From contig BDSY01000111.1 in NCBI GenBank assembly GCA_002897895.1, positions 1 through 53,992 on the forward strand: a stretch of 53,992 nucleotides of DNA, in the 5' to 3' direction. Origin of the DNA: a bacterium BMS3Abin06 (GTDB taxonomy: Bacteria; Nitrospirota; Thermodesulfovibrionia; UBA6902). A model generated the notes under the pieces. That model searched no databases, was not told the origin of the DNA, and worked only from the letters and a program-made list of their open reading frames with translations. A program made the position numbers and the translations under genes. Of this stretch, positions 1-8,442 are shown in pieces. Position 1 is the first letter of the stretch. The number at the start of each line of letters is the position of its first letter.

Positions 1-1
1 T

Positions 2-190
2 TTCTTTCATCAAATCTTTGAGCTTACCGATCATTTGTATCAGGCCTGCCGGTTAAAATACGGCAGCAAACTGAATTTGTGGAATCATCTCCGTGCTTAT
101 ATAAGAATTTTTGTTTTCGACTCATGGGATCATTTGCTTGATTTTTCATTAAACCCAAGAAAATACCAGACTACCCTCCAACTTAAATAA
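2..190 (+). CDS. C-terminal end of an unidentified protein (5' end outside window)
   Basis: An open frame enters from the left edge in frame 2 and stops with TAA at 188-190, giving about 62 residues. The fragment is rich in aromatic and basic residues (for example WNHLRAYIRIFVFDSWDHLL). Short Trp/Arg/Leu-rich tails of this kind occur at the ends of some transposases, and an IS remnant lies 1.4 kb downstream, but I do not recognise the family with confidence. No start is visible. Confidence 0.45.
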   Translation, partial: FFHQIFELTDHLYQACRLKYGSKLNLWNHLRAYIRIFVFDSWDHLLDFSLNPRKYQTTLQLK

Positions 191-562
191 AATGAAAACT
201 GAAAACATGATCCGAGGATTCAAGTCCTTAGTGGACAGATATGCCCAAAATCCATTCCCTTTGCGTTATTGTCAATTAATTCCGGGCTCATATCTGAAAA
301 ATATCTTCTGTTCGACTTGTTGTTGAGGTTTATTTTTTATATTTACAGTAAATTTCCCGGTCTGCCTGTTTTTTATGCACTCAGCGAGAATTGCTGATCT
401 CAGGTTACAGGAGTTGACAGCAAATATCGATGCCCTGACAGGCTCCTATCTTTCAAAAAGGCTTGGGAATACCGGGCTCAGGGCCGGACGATAATAAATA
501 ACGGACGGCAACAGGCAATACAATGACTTTGTTTTGACAGTTGAGACATAAATCCCGTGCAG
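191..562. other. Non-coding or degraded stretch
   Basis: No convincing gene is seen on either strand. A 39-codon open frame at 375-494 (+) has no good ribosome binding site and no recognisable similarity. The stretch lies between the tail of the left-edge gene and the convergent minus-strand Trm112-type gene, and may hold decayed coding sequence. Confidence 0.4.
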
Positions 563-736
563 CTAATCTTTTAAGGTCTCAGCCTCATCAATAAGCATGA
601 TCGGTATATCGTCCTTTATGTGATATAAGAGCTTGCAGTTATCACAGATAAGGCCGCTTTCAGATTCGTTTAACCTTATATCACCTTTACACTTCGGGCA
701 TGCAAGTATATCAAGCAGTTCTTCTTTAAGAGCCAT
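563..736 (-). CDS. Trm112 family / YcaR-like small zinc-binding protein
   Basis: A 57-residue protein begins MALKEELLDILACPKCKG and ends near IPIMLIDEAETLKD. The two knuckles CPKC and CDNC and the closing D-I-P-x-M-L are the hallmark of the Trm112/UPF0434 (YcaR) family, whose members are small Zn-binding partners of methyltransferases or accompany lipopolysaccharide genes. The frame is open further upstream to 892, but the start at 736 is chosen because a strong GGAGGAGG ribosome binding site (minus strand, about 740-749) sits just before it and the length then matches the family. The gene diverges from the transferase at 880. The in vivo partner is unknown. Confidence 0.85.
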   Translation of the reverse strand: MALKEELLDILACPKCKGDIRLNESESGLICDNCKLLYHIKDDIPIMLIDEAETLKD

Positions 737-879
737 AGCCACCTCCTCCACACAGGGGTTTATTAATAACGGAAATTTACCTTTGCAGGTTAAAAAATAA
801 GTATTTTTGATGTATACTATTTTATCTTTTCGCTTTTTAAAATTATATAGCAATTTTAAAAACTTTTTCATTAAGGCAT

Positions 880-1515
880 ATGAAAAAAGCAATAATCACT
901 TTTGTGAAAGCTCCCCTGCCGGGCACTGTAAAAACAAGACTGCAGGCTGATATGGGAGCTGAAAAAACCCTTGAGATATACAAGTCCTTTGTTTCCGAGG
1001 TTACATCCCAATGTGCAGGATTGAGGGGCATGGATAAATTCCTCGGATGTACTCCCACAAAAAACAATGATTTCCTCATGCAAATTGCACGGAAATGTAA
1101 TATGAAAACTTTTAACCAGCGGGGAAATGACCTCGGGAAAAAAATCGTCAATGCTTTCAGGGATCACTTTAAGAAGGGTTACACCGAGATAGTCCTGATC
1201 GGCAGTGACAGCCCGACTATACCAAAAGAATATATAAGAAGGGCATTTCATGAGTTAAAGAAAAATGATTTTGTTTTTGGTCCCTGCTGTGACGGAGGGC
1301 TGTACCTGATAGGAGTGAAAAACAAAATAGAGCCTGCGATATTCAAAAATATTCCATGGGATACCGCCGAAGTCCTGAACCTGACCCTTCAAAACCTCTA
1401 TAATTTAAATATTCGGTTTTCAATGCTTCCGTTCTGGTACGATGTAGACAATATCGACGATTTAAAATTCCTGAGATTGCATCTCAGGTATCTGAATAAA
1501 AACCTTCCTGTTTAA
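880..1515 (+). CDS. TIGR04282-type glycosyltransferase/nucleotidyltransferase-like protein (DUF2064)
   Basis: 211 residues, full length for the DUF2064/TIGR04282 family, which has a GT-A fold related to CofC and is often annotated as an arsenosugar-biosynthesis glycosyltransferase. Visible motifs in family order: KAPLPGTVKTRL (residues 10-21), QRGNDLGKK (80-88), GSDSPTIP (108-115, metal/nucleotide site), GPCCDGGLYLIG (134-145) and DVDNIDDL near 188-195. It is divergent to the Trm112-type gene; the 143-bp spacer contains a TATACT at 813-818 that could serve as a -10 box. No arsenosugar radical SAM partner (ArsS) is nearby, so the exact substrate is open. Confidence 0.85.
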   Translation: MKKAIITFVKAPLPGTVKTRLQADMGAEKTLEIYKSFVSEVTSQCAGLRGMDKFLGCTPTKNNDFLMQIARKCNMKTFNQRGNDLGKKIVNAFRDHFKKGYTEIVLIGSDSPTIPKEYIRRAFHELKKNDFVFGPCCDGGLYLIGVKNKIEPAIFKNIPWDTAEVLNLTLQNLYNLNIRFSMLPFWYDVDNIDDLKFLRLHLRYLNKNLPV

Positions 1516-1528
1516 CTGAGGTCTGATG

Positions 1529-1660
1529 TCAATAGTGGACATCAAATCGCTCATGCCGAAACCTTTTTTTATAGAACGGTTTTTCATAAGCAGCAGGCGA
1601 TAGATACTTAAGCCGTTCCTGCTTCCTTTGACGATTATAGAAAACCTCTATATACTCCGT
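1529..1660 (-). pseudogene. Remnant of an IS3-family transposase (3' end of orfB)
   Basis: On the minus strand about 43 residues read TEYIEVFYNRQRKQERLKYL followed by SPAAYE. This is the well-known C-terminal end of the DDE integrase-core protein (OrfB) of IS3-family insertion sequences. The upstream part of the frame (to 1777) does not look like transposase, so only the 3' end survives. The adjoining 1525-1545 sequence (TGTCCACTATTGACATC on the minus strand) resembles an IS3-type terminal inverted repeat. No matching left end is seen within the window. Confidence 0.75.
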
Positions 1661-2002
1661 ACTGTCTGAATCACAGAAAAACGGTAACCATGCAGTTACG
1701 AAAAAAGTAAAATTACACTTGCTTTTTTCTAAAAATGAAGTATAATTTCGACATTGGCATTTTAGGCTGAATTGCATATGGAATGATTTTCTACAAAGCA
1801 GAGCAGAGTAGGTTTTTTTGGGGGCTTAAAATGATTTCCCGAAATAATTGTTTCTATCTCTATTCTGATAATCATTTGCATTTTTCAGCGAACTTTAAAA
1901 GCTGTTTCAATAATGGCTGTATGTGACTGAGAAAGCGGAGCAGTTATTAAAAGAAGTTATAATAGTAACTTTACATGTATTTTCTGATAGGGTCTGCTTA
2001 TA
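1661..2002. other. Intergenic stretch after the IS remnant
   Basis: No gene is supported here. The stretch is AT-rich and includes TATAAT at 1958-1963 and another TATAAT-like box near 1999, just before the ATG at 2003, but neither has a recognisable -35 partner. It probably holds the promoter region of the now broken glycosyltransferase plus debris from the IS insertion. Confidence 0.4.
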
Positions 2003-2950
2003 ATGTCCGCACCAAAAAAAGTATGTTTTATAACTGACTTCTTTCCCGGGATTCACAAAAAGTGGTTTGGAGCAGAAATAGCCTGCAAGAGGCTGTTTGA
2101 ACTGATCGATGATAACGGCCGGTCCGGGTCGGTGATATTGACAGGCAGGGCCGATTATAAAGAAGAAATGTCTCCCCATATAAAAGAGGTCTCTGTTCTG
2201 GAAAATTATCAGAATCAGATAGGGGTTTTTTTAAAGACTGCCTTTCCGTTTGATCCTATTGCCTACAGATACTTTTCAAGGGTCTTTTAAGGAAGTGAGA
2301 CCGGACATAGTACACTTGCATAATATTAAACGTATGACCTTTGCGCCGTTAATGGCGGCAAAGAAACTGGGGATTTCCGTTGTGTTTTCAATATATGACA
2401 ACTGGAGCTTCTGTCCTGAAAACTGCCTGGTTGATAAAAACAGTCAATTATGCAAAAAGTTTCACGGGCTGCACTGTCTGAACTGCGTCCCGGTTAAGAA
2501 GAAGCCTTTTATACTATTTCGGAAACAGATATTTGACCATTTCCTGAAAGAGATTGACGGCTTTGCCGTGTTAACCCGGAGTGAAAGGGATAATTTCATT
2601 AAAAACGGAATAAGTTCCGACAAGATCCATCTTCTCCCATTGCCTCTTTTTTCAGATACCGAAGTTCCACCTGCGAGTTCCGATAAGGTCATGAAGAATA
2701 ATATCCTTTTTGTGGGGAGGCTGGAATTCGGCAAGGGATTGCATGTGCTGGGCGAAGCCCTGTCTTCAGTCATGGAAAAGTTAGAAGGCATGAAGGTCCA
2801 GATAATAAGCAAGCACTCCGGGGGTGAGAATTGCAAAAAATGGATCAAGGCAAGAACAGGGGAAACTCAGGCTGTCGGACAGTATTGAATTCCTGGGTAA
2901 AAAGGAGAACAGTGAGATCGCTGATTATCAGGCCCAATCTCATTTTATAA
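2003..2950 (+). pseudogene. Frameshifted and truncated GT4 glycosyltransferase
   Basis: Three consecutive frames encode one GT-B glycosyltransferase: residues from 2003 to about 2285 (start MSAPKKVCFITDFFPG, with GAEIACKRLFELID), then the frame holding RPDIVHLHNIKRMTF to the rossmann segment NILFVGRLEFGKGLHVLGEA, then the frame with DSIEFLGKKENSEIADY. The shifts are consistent with one extra base in the T-run 2285-2288 and one in the G-run 2859-2862. The protein stops being recognisable at about 2945, before the E-x7-E nucleotide-sugar motif that should follow. The intact gene at 4732 is a paralogue with the same N-terminal layout (W-x-GAEI) and the same Cys-rich middle. The single-base shifts could be sequencing errors, but the missing C-terminus cannot. 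Confidence 0.8.
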
Positions 2951-2968
2951 AATTATCTGGAGGTAAGA

Positions 2969-4000
2969 ATGAAAGTTTTAGTAACAGGTGGTTGTGGTTT
3001 TTTAGGTTCGCATGTTTGTGAATTTTATATTAAAAAAGGTGCAGAGGTAATATCGTATGACAATATGACTAAGCATGAATTGGAAAGAACTGGTTTTGCG
3101 ACCGAAGCTGCCAGAAATTACAACAGGGATTATCTTGAGAACATCGGTGTGAAAATGGTCAAGGCCGATATCAGAAATTATGAAGAATTGCTGGATGTCA
3201 CAAATGGTTGTGATTATATAGTCCATACCGCCGCTCAACCGGCAATGACTATTAGTTGGGAAGATCCGGAGTTAGATATTACTACTAATGTGAACGGAAC
3301 ATTTAATGTGCTTGAAACAGCAAGGAAATTGAAAATACCGGTTGCATGCTGTGCAACTGTTCATGTCTATGGCAACAAGATCAATGAAACCTTGAATGAG
3401 GGTGCTACGAGGTATATAAGAGAGCCTGAAGGTATTGATGAAAACCATCCAACACTTGAAGGTACACTGACACCGCTCCATGCTTCAAAGGCAGCAGGGG
3501 ATATTTATGTCAAAACCTATATAGATACTTATAAGGTTGAGGCCGCAAGTTTTAGATTGACTGGTATTTATGGGACGAGACAGTTTGGCGGTGAAGATCA
3601 TGGATGGGTCGCTAATTTTTCAATACGAAGTGTATTGGACTGGCCTTTAACGATATTTGGAACTGGGAAACAGGTGAGAGATATAATATACGCAACTGAT
3701 GTCTGCGAAGCTTTTGATGCCTTTTATCATAAAAGAAAGTCTGGAATATATAATATTGGGGGGGGGCCACAAACAGCAATATCTCTTATTGAATGTATTG
3801 ACATCTTAGAGGAAATTAGTGGGAAGAAACCTGAAGTCAAATTTAGCACAGATAGACACGGTGACTTGAGGTATTTTATTAGCGACATTAATAAGGCTAA
3901 AAAAGAGCTTGATTGGTCACCGAGAATTATGCCTAAAGAGGGAATTGAGACACTTGTAAAATGGATAAATGAAAACAGGTATGCTTTTTGTGATAAATAG
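2969..4000 (+). CDS. NAD(P)-dependent sugar epimerase/dehydratase, CDP-paratose 2-epimerase-like, with atypical active site
   Basis: 343 residues, extended short-chain dehydrogenase/reductase fold. The Rossmann motif GGCGFLG is at 7-13, HTAAQPA near 86-92, and the substrate-side motif GTGKQVRD at 231-238. The sequence resembles CDP-paratose/tyvelose epimerase relatives acting on NDP-sugars for surface polysaccharide. The active-site Lys is present (K174), but the position of the catalytic Tyr in YxxxK is Leu170 (LHASK), read directly from codon ctc. A GGAGG ribosome binding site precedes the ATG. It opens the polysaccharide operon and is followed 15 bp later by the nucleotidyltransferase. The exact substrate cannot be told from sequence. 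Confidence 0.85.
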   Translation: MKVLVTGGCGFLGSHVCEFYIKKGAEVISYDNMTKHELERTGFATEAARNYNRDYLENIGVKMVKADIRNYEELLDVTNGCDYIVHTAAQPAMTISWEDPELDITTNVNGTFNVLETARKLKIPVACCATVHVYGNKINETLNEGATRYIREPEGIDENHPTLEGTLTPLHASKAAGDIYVKTYIDTYKVEAASFRLTGIYGTRQFGGEDHGWVANFSIRSVLDWPLTIFGTGKQVRDIIYATDVCEAFDAFYHKRKSGIYNIGGGPQTAISLIECIDILEEISGKKPEVKFSTDRHGDLRYFISDINKAKKELDWSPRIMPKEGIETLVKWINENRYAFCDK

Positions 4001-4015
4001 GGAAAGGGATGACCA

Positions 4016-4735
4016 ATGAAAGCATTGATTTTAGCTGGGGGACGAGGTAAACGGCTGGATGAGTATTCTATGCAAAAAAACAAATGCATGATAGAAGTTA
4101 ATGGCAGGCCTGTTATCGAGTATGGTTTGGACTGTGCAGTAAATACAGATGTTGATGAAATAATCATTGTGGTTGGTTTTAGAGCAAGTGAGATCATAAA
4201 TACTTATGGCATAAAATATAAAAACAAAAATTTGAAATACATAGTTCAGCAGGAACAGAGAGGTTTAGTGCATGCAATGGAATGCTGTCGGGAAGAGCTG
4301 AACAGAGATGATTTTATTCTCTTGCTCGGAGATGAAATCCTGATAAATCCAAAACACCAAGAACTTATAAATGAGTTTAAAAGGGACGATTTTTTTGCAA
4401 TCTGTGGAGTGCTTAAGGTCGAAGATAAGAATTTAATTAAGAGGACATACAATATTGTTCAGGATGATAAACAGTTAATCTACAGGCTTATTGAAAAACC
4501 AAGGAATCCATTAAATAACATTATGGGGACAGGGGACTGTGTTTTTAAAAATGAAATATTGTCCTATATTGAATACACACCCACTCATCATGAAAGAGGG
4601 GAAAAGGAGCTTCCAGATCTTATTCAATGTGCCATAGACGATGGAAATAAAATTAAATCCTTTTTTATATGTGACAAGTATACCAATATAAATTCGAAAG
4701 AAGACATGTTGATAGCAGAAGGATTTTTTAAATGA
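4016..4735 (+). CDS. Sugar nucleotidyltransferase (NTP_transferase family)
   Basis: 239 residues, about the usual length of short sugar-1-phosphate nucleotidyltransferases. N-terminal signature LILAGGRGKRLDEYSMQKNK (residues 4-23) is the nucleotide-binding loop; GDE at 105-107 takes the metal-binding GD position and EKP at 160-162 is the conserved sugar-phosphate motif. It should make an NDP-activated sugar in the cytoplasm, plausibly the substrate of the neighbouring epimerase. The stop overlaps the next start by four bases (ATGA), indicating translational coupling to the glycosyltransferase at 4732. Confidence 0.88.
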   Translation: MKALILAGGRGKRLDEYSMQKNKCMIEVNGRPVIEYGLDCAVNTDVDEIIIVVGFRASEIINTYGIKYKNKNLKYIVQQEQRGLVHAMECCREELNRDDFILLLGDEILINPKHQELINEFKRDDFFAICGVLKVEDKNLIKRTYNIVQDDKQLIYRLIEKPRNPLNNIMGTGDCVFKNEILSYIEYTPTHHERGEKELPDLIQCAIDDGNKIKSFFICDKYTNINSKEDMLIAEGFFK

Positions 4736-6021
4736 AAGTAGCAATTGTTTCAAATTATTTGCCTAAATATCACAGGATATGGAGTGGGGCTGAGATTATA
4801 GCTGTTACCCTGGCGGATATACTGAAAAGCAAGAAATGTGAGGTGTTTTTCATAACATTGCCTTTTGATTTTGAAGTAGCTGACTATGATTATAAGGTTT
4901 ATTCAATAAAGGCATCTCTGCAAAAACTTGGAACGGTATCAAGGAACTTTCCTTTGGATATTAGCGCGATCATAAATGTTTATAGAAAACTGAAGCAGGA
5001 AAAACCTGATATTGTGCATATCAATGCTAAGTACTTATTTATTCCGACCATGATTGCATGTAATATTTTGAAAATACCTGCTTTATTTACAGTGCCGGAT
5101 TATTTTATTCTTTGTCCAACCATGACGTTAAGAAAGACTGATAATACTATTTGCAGAAAAAAACAAGGGTTTCATTGTTATCAGTGCATTACTTCTTTAA
5201 CATCAGGAACTCATGGAGGAATTACTGACGCATTACATGGACTGATTAAAATGGTACCAAAATTATTACTCGGAATACCTTTTTATATAAGAGCCAAAGT
5301 ATTTAATTGTTTTATAAACAAGGTTGATGCGTTTGTTGTTCTTTCGAACTCCTCAATGAATAGATTGATTGATTATGGTATTCCAAAAGAAAAAGTTAAT
5401 CAGATTTATCACTATAAACTGGGAATGCCGAAAGAAACCAATGAAAAAATCACAAACCCTTCAGTATTATTTGCAGGGAAGTTTTCCAGGGAGAATGGAA
5501 CGGATATTCTGTTAGAAGCATTCTCGGAAACCGCAAAAAAAATTGCAAATGCCAAGCTTTATCTTGTTGGCTGGCCGGATGAATCCTTTAGGGAAGAAAT
5601 GGAGGATAAGATCGCAACCCTTGATATAAAAGATAGTGTGATTATTTTAGGGAAAAGAGATAATGCTGAAATATTATCACTAATATCAAAATGCGATACT
5701 GTTGTAGTGCCTCATCAATGGCCCAAGGAATTTGGCCCCGTTATATTAATAGAGGCGTTGGCTATGGGCAAACCTGTTGTTACAAGTATGATAGGAGGTA
5801 CCGATGAATTCATATCAAATGGGGAGAATGGATTTTTAGTAGAGAACTATAAAAACCCTGGGGCATTTTCAGAGAAAATGGTGTACTTATTATCGGATAC
5901 CTCAAAAGCTGAAGAAATGGGAGAAAAAGGAAAAATGAAAATATCTTTTTTGTTTGGTGAGGATTCATCAAACGCAATGATTTCACTATATAATAAATTT
6001 AAAGGTAAAAGAATATGTTAA
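4732..6021 (+). CDS. GT4 family glycosyltransferase
   Basis: 429 residues, GT-B fold. The N-terminal domain has W-SGAEI (17-22), typical of acceptor-side loops in this family, and a Cys-rich segment with C128, C141, C149 and C152 that also occurs in the broken paralogue at 2003-2950. The C-terminal domain has the LFAGKFSRENGTDILLEAF segment (246-264) and the E-x7-E nucleotide-sugar motif at E333/E341 (EFGPVILIEA). It is translationally coupled to the nucleotidyltransferase and overlaps the next gene by 7 bp. It likely adds one sugar to the lipid-linked repeat unit at the cytoplasmic membrane face; donor and acceptor are unknown. Confidence 0.9.
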   Translation: MKVAIVSNYLPKYHRIWSGAEIIAVTLADILKSKKCEVFFITLPFDFEVADYDYKVYSIKASLQKLGTVSRNFPLDISAIINVYRKLKQEKPDIVHINAKYLFIPTMIACNILKIPALFTVPDYFILCPTMTLRKTDNTICRKKQGFHCYQCITSLTSGTHGGITDALHGLIKMVPKLLLGIPFYIRAKVFNCFINKVDAFVVLSNSSMNRLIDYGIPKEKVNQIYHYKLGMPKETNEKITNPSVLFAGKFSRENGTDILLEAFSETAKKIANAKLYLVGWPDESFREEMEDKIATLDIKDSVIILGKRDNAEILSLISKCDTVVVPHQWPKEFGPVILIEALAMGKPVVTSMIGGTDEFISNGENGFLVENYKNPGAFSEKMVYLLSDTSKAEEMGEKGKMKISFLFGEDSSNAMISLYNKFKGKRIC

Positions 6022-7292
6022 ATGAAAAAGAACAGCAATCACCGGTGGATTTGGGAGGAGACTGGAATAAGTTTAATGGTCTTGTTGCGGGAAAAAGTTA
6101 TTTTTTTAAATCTAAAATAAGAAGGGCATTGAGGGACTATTGGAATTTTCATTATCTATTGAAGCATTTTGATTATAAGAGTGCTTACAACCTGTTTTAT
6201 ACCAGAACTTTAGTTCCTACCGGTGAGGGATCTCAAAGATGGTTTTATCATTTGGGATTACAAAAATATTTAATGAAATATCCTGATAGAGTTCCTGTTC
6301 CCAGGTTCTTTGAAATGGAAACGACTACTATATGTAATAAAAAATGCTTTATATGCGAACATACCCATTGGACCGAGGGTACACAGGAGATACGCCATAT
6401 TACACTTGAAGAATTTAAGCATGTTGCTAATCAATTCCCAAATGTAAGGTGGGTAAATTTGACCGGTGAAGGTTCTTCATTTCTTAATAATGACTTCATT
6501 CCCATGATTAAATATCTGAGGAATAATTTCAAGACTTCTGTTTGGCTTGTTGACCATTTAAGCGATATTACACATGAAAAACTCAAAGAACTTCAAACAC
6601 TGATTCATGGGATATATATTTCAATAGATGGTGCTACCAAAGGGACCTATGAGTTTATAAAAGAGGGTTGTGATTTCGATAAGGTTGTCAATAATATTAA
6701 ATACTTGTTGCAACTCAAACGTGAAAGAAACAGTCCATTTCCAAATATACATTTCAGGTATGTGATAATAAAAGAAAATGTTAACGAGATCCCCCAATTT
6801 TTAGATTTAATTAACTCAATGGGCAAGCCTTGGGAATGGGGAGGCGTTGCTGGGGTAGAATTTGCAGGTTTATTGTATTTTCCAACGGTAGATAACCATT
6901 ATGTTCGTAATATCCCGGGGGATTTGGCTGAAGAGTTGAAAAAACGAAAAAATGGCATATTCTTCAGGTTTGATCATGTTGTTGAGGATATGAATCCTCC
7001 AATAGATTGCTGTCTTGCATGGATGGAGCCATATATTATGTTGCCTGGCTATGTTATTCCATGTTGCGGTGTTTTAATGTCGAACAATAGACAGCACTTA
7101 AGGGACTATTCCTTTGGGAACGTATTTGAAAAAGATTTTAAAGAGATATGGAAGAGCGACTATTATTCAAAGTTCAGAAGGATGGTTGTTACTCCTGATG
7201 CCCCTGTTCCGAGAGTTTGTTCAGAATGTAGAGGATATCAGACAAAACATAGAATTGAAAAATATGGTATATGGGATGAGCGGGCCACCTAA
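6015..7292 (+). CDS. Radical SAM/SPASM-domain protein (1 of 6 in the locus)
   Basis: 425 residues. The radical SAM cluster-binding motif CNKKCFIC gives C107, C111 and C114 (Cx3Cx2C), followed by the TGEGSSF strand (150-156). C-terminal cysteines C332/C333, C350/C351, C402 and C405 with the segment GNVFEKDFKEIW mark a SPASM-type domain binding auxiliary Fe-S clusters. An N-terminal extension of about 100 residues precedes the barrel. It overlaps the GT4 gene by 7 bp and is followed by the DUF362-ferredoxin gene, a possible electron source. SPASM proteins modify peptides or small molecules and are also seen in polysaccharide loci, where their reactions are mostly unknown. Confidence 0.9.
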   Translation: MLNEKEQQSPVDLGGDWNKFNGLVAGKSYFFKSKIRRALRDYWNFHYLLKHFDYKSAYNLFYTRTLVPTGEGSQRWFYHLGLQKYLMKYPDRVPVPRFFEMETTTICNKKCFICEHTHWTEGTQEIRHITLEEFKHVANQFPNVRWVNLTGEGSSFLNNDFIPMIKYLRNNFKTSVWLVDHLSDITHEKLKELQTLIHGIYISIDGATKGTYEFIKEGCDFDKVVNNIKYLLQLKRERNSPFPNIHFRYVIIKENVNEIPQFLDLINSMGKPWEWGGVAGVEFAGLLYFPTVDNHYVRNIPGDLAEELKKRKNGIFFRFDHVVEDMNPPIDCCLAWMEPYIMLPGYVIPCCGVLMSNNRQHLRDYSFGNVFEKDFKEIWKSDYYSKFRRMVVTPDAPVPRVCSECRGYQTKHRIEKYGIWDERAT

Positions 7293-7308
7293 AACCTGAA
7301 CACAATAT

Positions 7309-8442
7309 ATGCCGACAATTATAAGAACTAATGCTCAAATTGACGAACTGGATACATTTGTCTTAGGAAAAGTTCTATCAGAAATTCAAGTAGCGTCCTT
7401 TAAAAATAAGAGAGTTTTAATAAAGCCAAATTGGGTTAACCATTTATCTCCTTCAACTGGAGCGACGGTTGACCCAAAGTTTATTAAAAGTATAGTTAAT
7501 GGCGTAAAGCAGCTTGGAGCGAACGATGTTAAGGTCGGAGAGGGGTCTATCATTGATACAGAAAGAGCGTTTGCTTCATTAGATGTAAACAATATTATTG
7601 GGGATAGTGCTGACCTGATAGATTTTTCAAAAGAGAAGCAGTGGATTGATATTCCTATTAACCATTCCAAGATTCAATATCTCAGGATTCCTGAAATAGT
7701 TCATGAGTTTGATACTATTGTAAGTGTTGCAAAATTGAAGACTCATTGCCAGACAAGAATCTCTTTTACTGTAAAAAATCTTTTTGGACTATTGAGTAAA
7801 GCAAGTCGTCAGCTTGCTCATAAAGTGGATTTAGAAAACTCGATAGCCGGTATCTATTTCTATCTTATGCAAAGAATGAATGTGGTTGGGATTTTGGATG
7901 GCAGTATTGCAATGGAAGGACGCAATGGTCCGCTAAAAGGTGAGCCTGTAAAGCTTAACGTGGTAATTTCGGGAGATAATGCTTCAGAAGTGGATTATGG
8001 GGGCTGTTTGGTTATTGGCTGTTCTCCAAATACAGTGGAGCATCTAGTTAAGATTGAAAATAGTTCAAATAAAAAATATGATATCTCCTTAATTAAAGGA
8101 TATGAGGGTGACTTTCCTATCAGACAGTTTGAACTCCCACCTGTTGGTGGTTGGAGGGGACCTCTAAACCTAAGCCCACTCGTTCAAATAATATTTAAAA
8201 AGAGGCCGTTATGGCTGTATGAAGATAGATGCACTTTCTGTGGTGAATGTATACAAATATGCCCTGCTAATTGTCTTAGCAATATTAATGGGAAAATAAT
8301 AGTTAATAACGAAAAGTGTGTAGAGTGTCTCTGTTGTTCCGAAGTATGCAGCTTTGGTGCAATGACATATGCTGTTAGACTGGGATGGCTGCACGGAGCT
8401 TTAAAAAACATCTTGAAAACTATAAATAAATTAAGACAGTAA
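7309..8442 (+). CDS. DUF362 domain protein with C-terminal 2x[4Fe-4S] ferredoxin
   Basis: 377 residues. Residues 1-290 match the DUF362 layout (RVLIKPNWV, KVGEGS, VAKLKTH, LFGLLSK, DGSIAMEG). The C-terminal part holds two ferredoxin-type motifs: C308, C311, C314, C318 and C337, C340, C343, C347, so two [4Fe-4S] clusters are predicted. No signal peptide; cytoplasmic. DUF362 proteins have no firmly assigned reaction in most contexts. Its place 16 bp after a radical SAM gene and directly against the next gene suggests it feeds electrons to the radical SAM enzymes of this locus or performs a redox step on the sugar; this is inference. Confidence 0.88.
   Translation: MPTIIRTNAQIDELDTFVLGKVLSEIQVASFKNKRVLIKPNWVNHLSPSTGATVDPKFIKSIVNGVKQLGANDVKVGEGSIIDTERAFASLDVNNIIGDSADLIDFSKEKQWIDIPINHSKIQYLRIPEIVHEFDTIVSVAKLKTHCQTRISFTVKNLFGLLSKASRQLAHKVDLENSIAGIYFYLMQRMNVVGILDGSIAMEGRNGPLKGEPVKLNVVISGDNASEVDYGGCLVIGCSPNTVEHLVKIENSSNKKYDISLIKGYEGDFPIRQFELPPVGGWRGPLNLSPLVQIIFKKRPLWLYEDRCTFCGECIQICPANCLSNINGKIIVNNEKCVECLCCSEVCSFGAMTYAVRLGWLHGALKNILKTINKLRQ

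Noticed and set aside
375-494. 39-codon plus-strand frame in the left-edge spacer
   Set aside because: No ribosome binding site and no recognisable similarity; could be a decayed fragment but cannot be supported.
843-1251. Long minus-strand frames opposite the TIGR04282-type gene
   Set aside because: They mirror the codon structure of the real plus-strand gene and have no family features.
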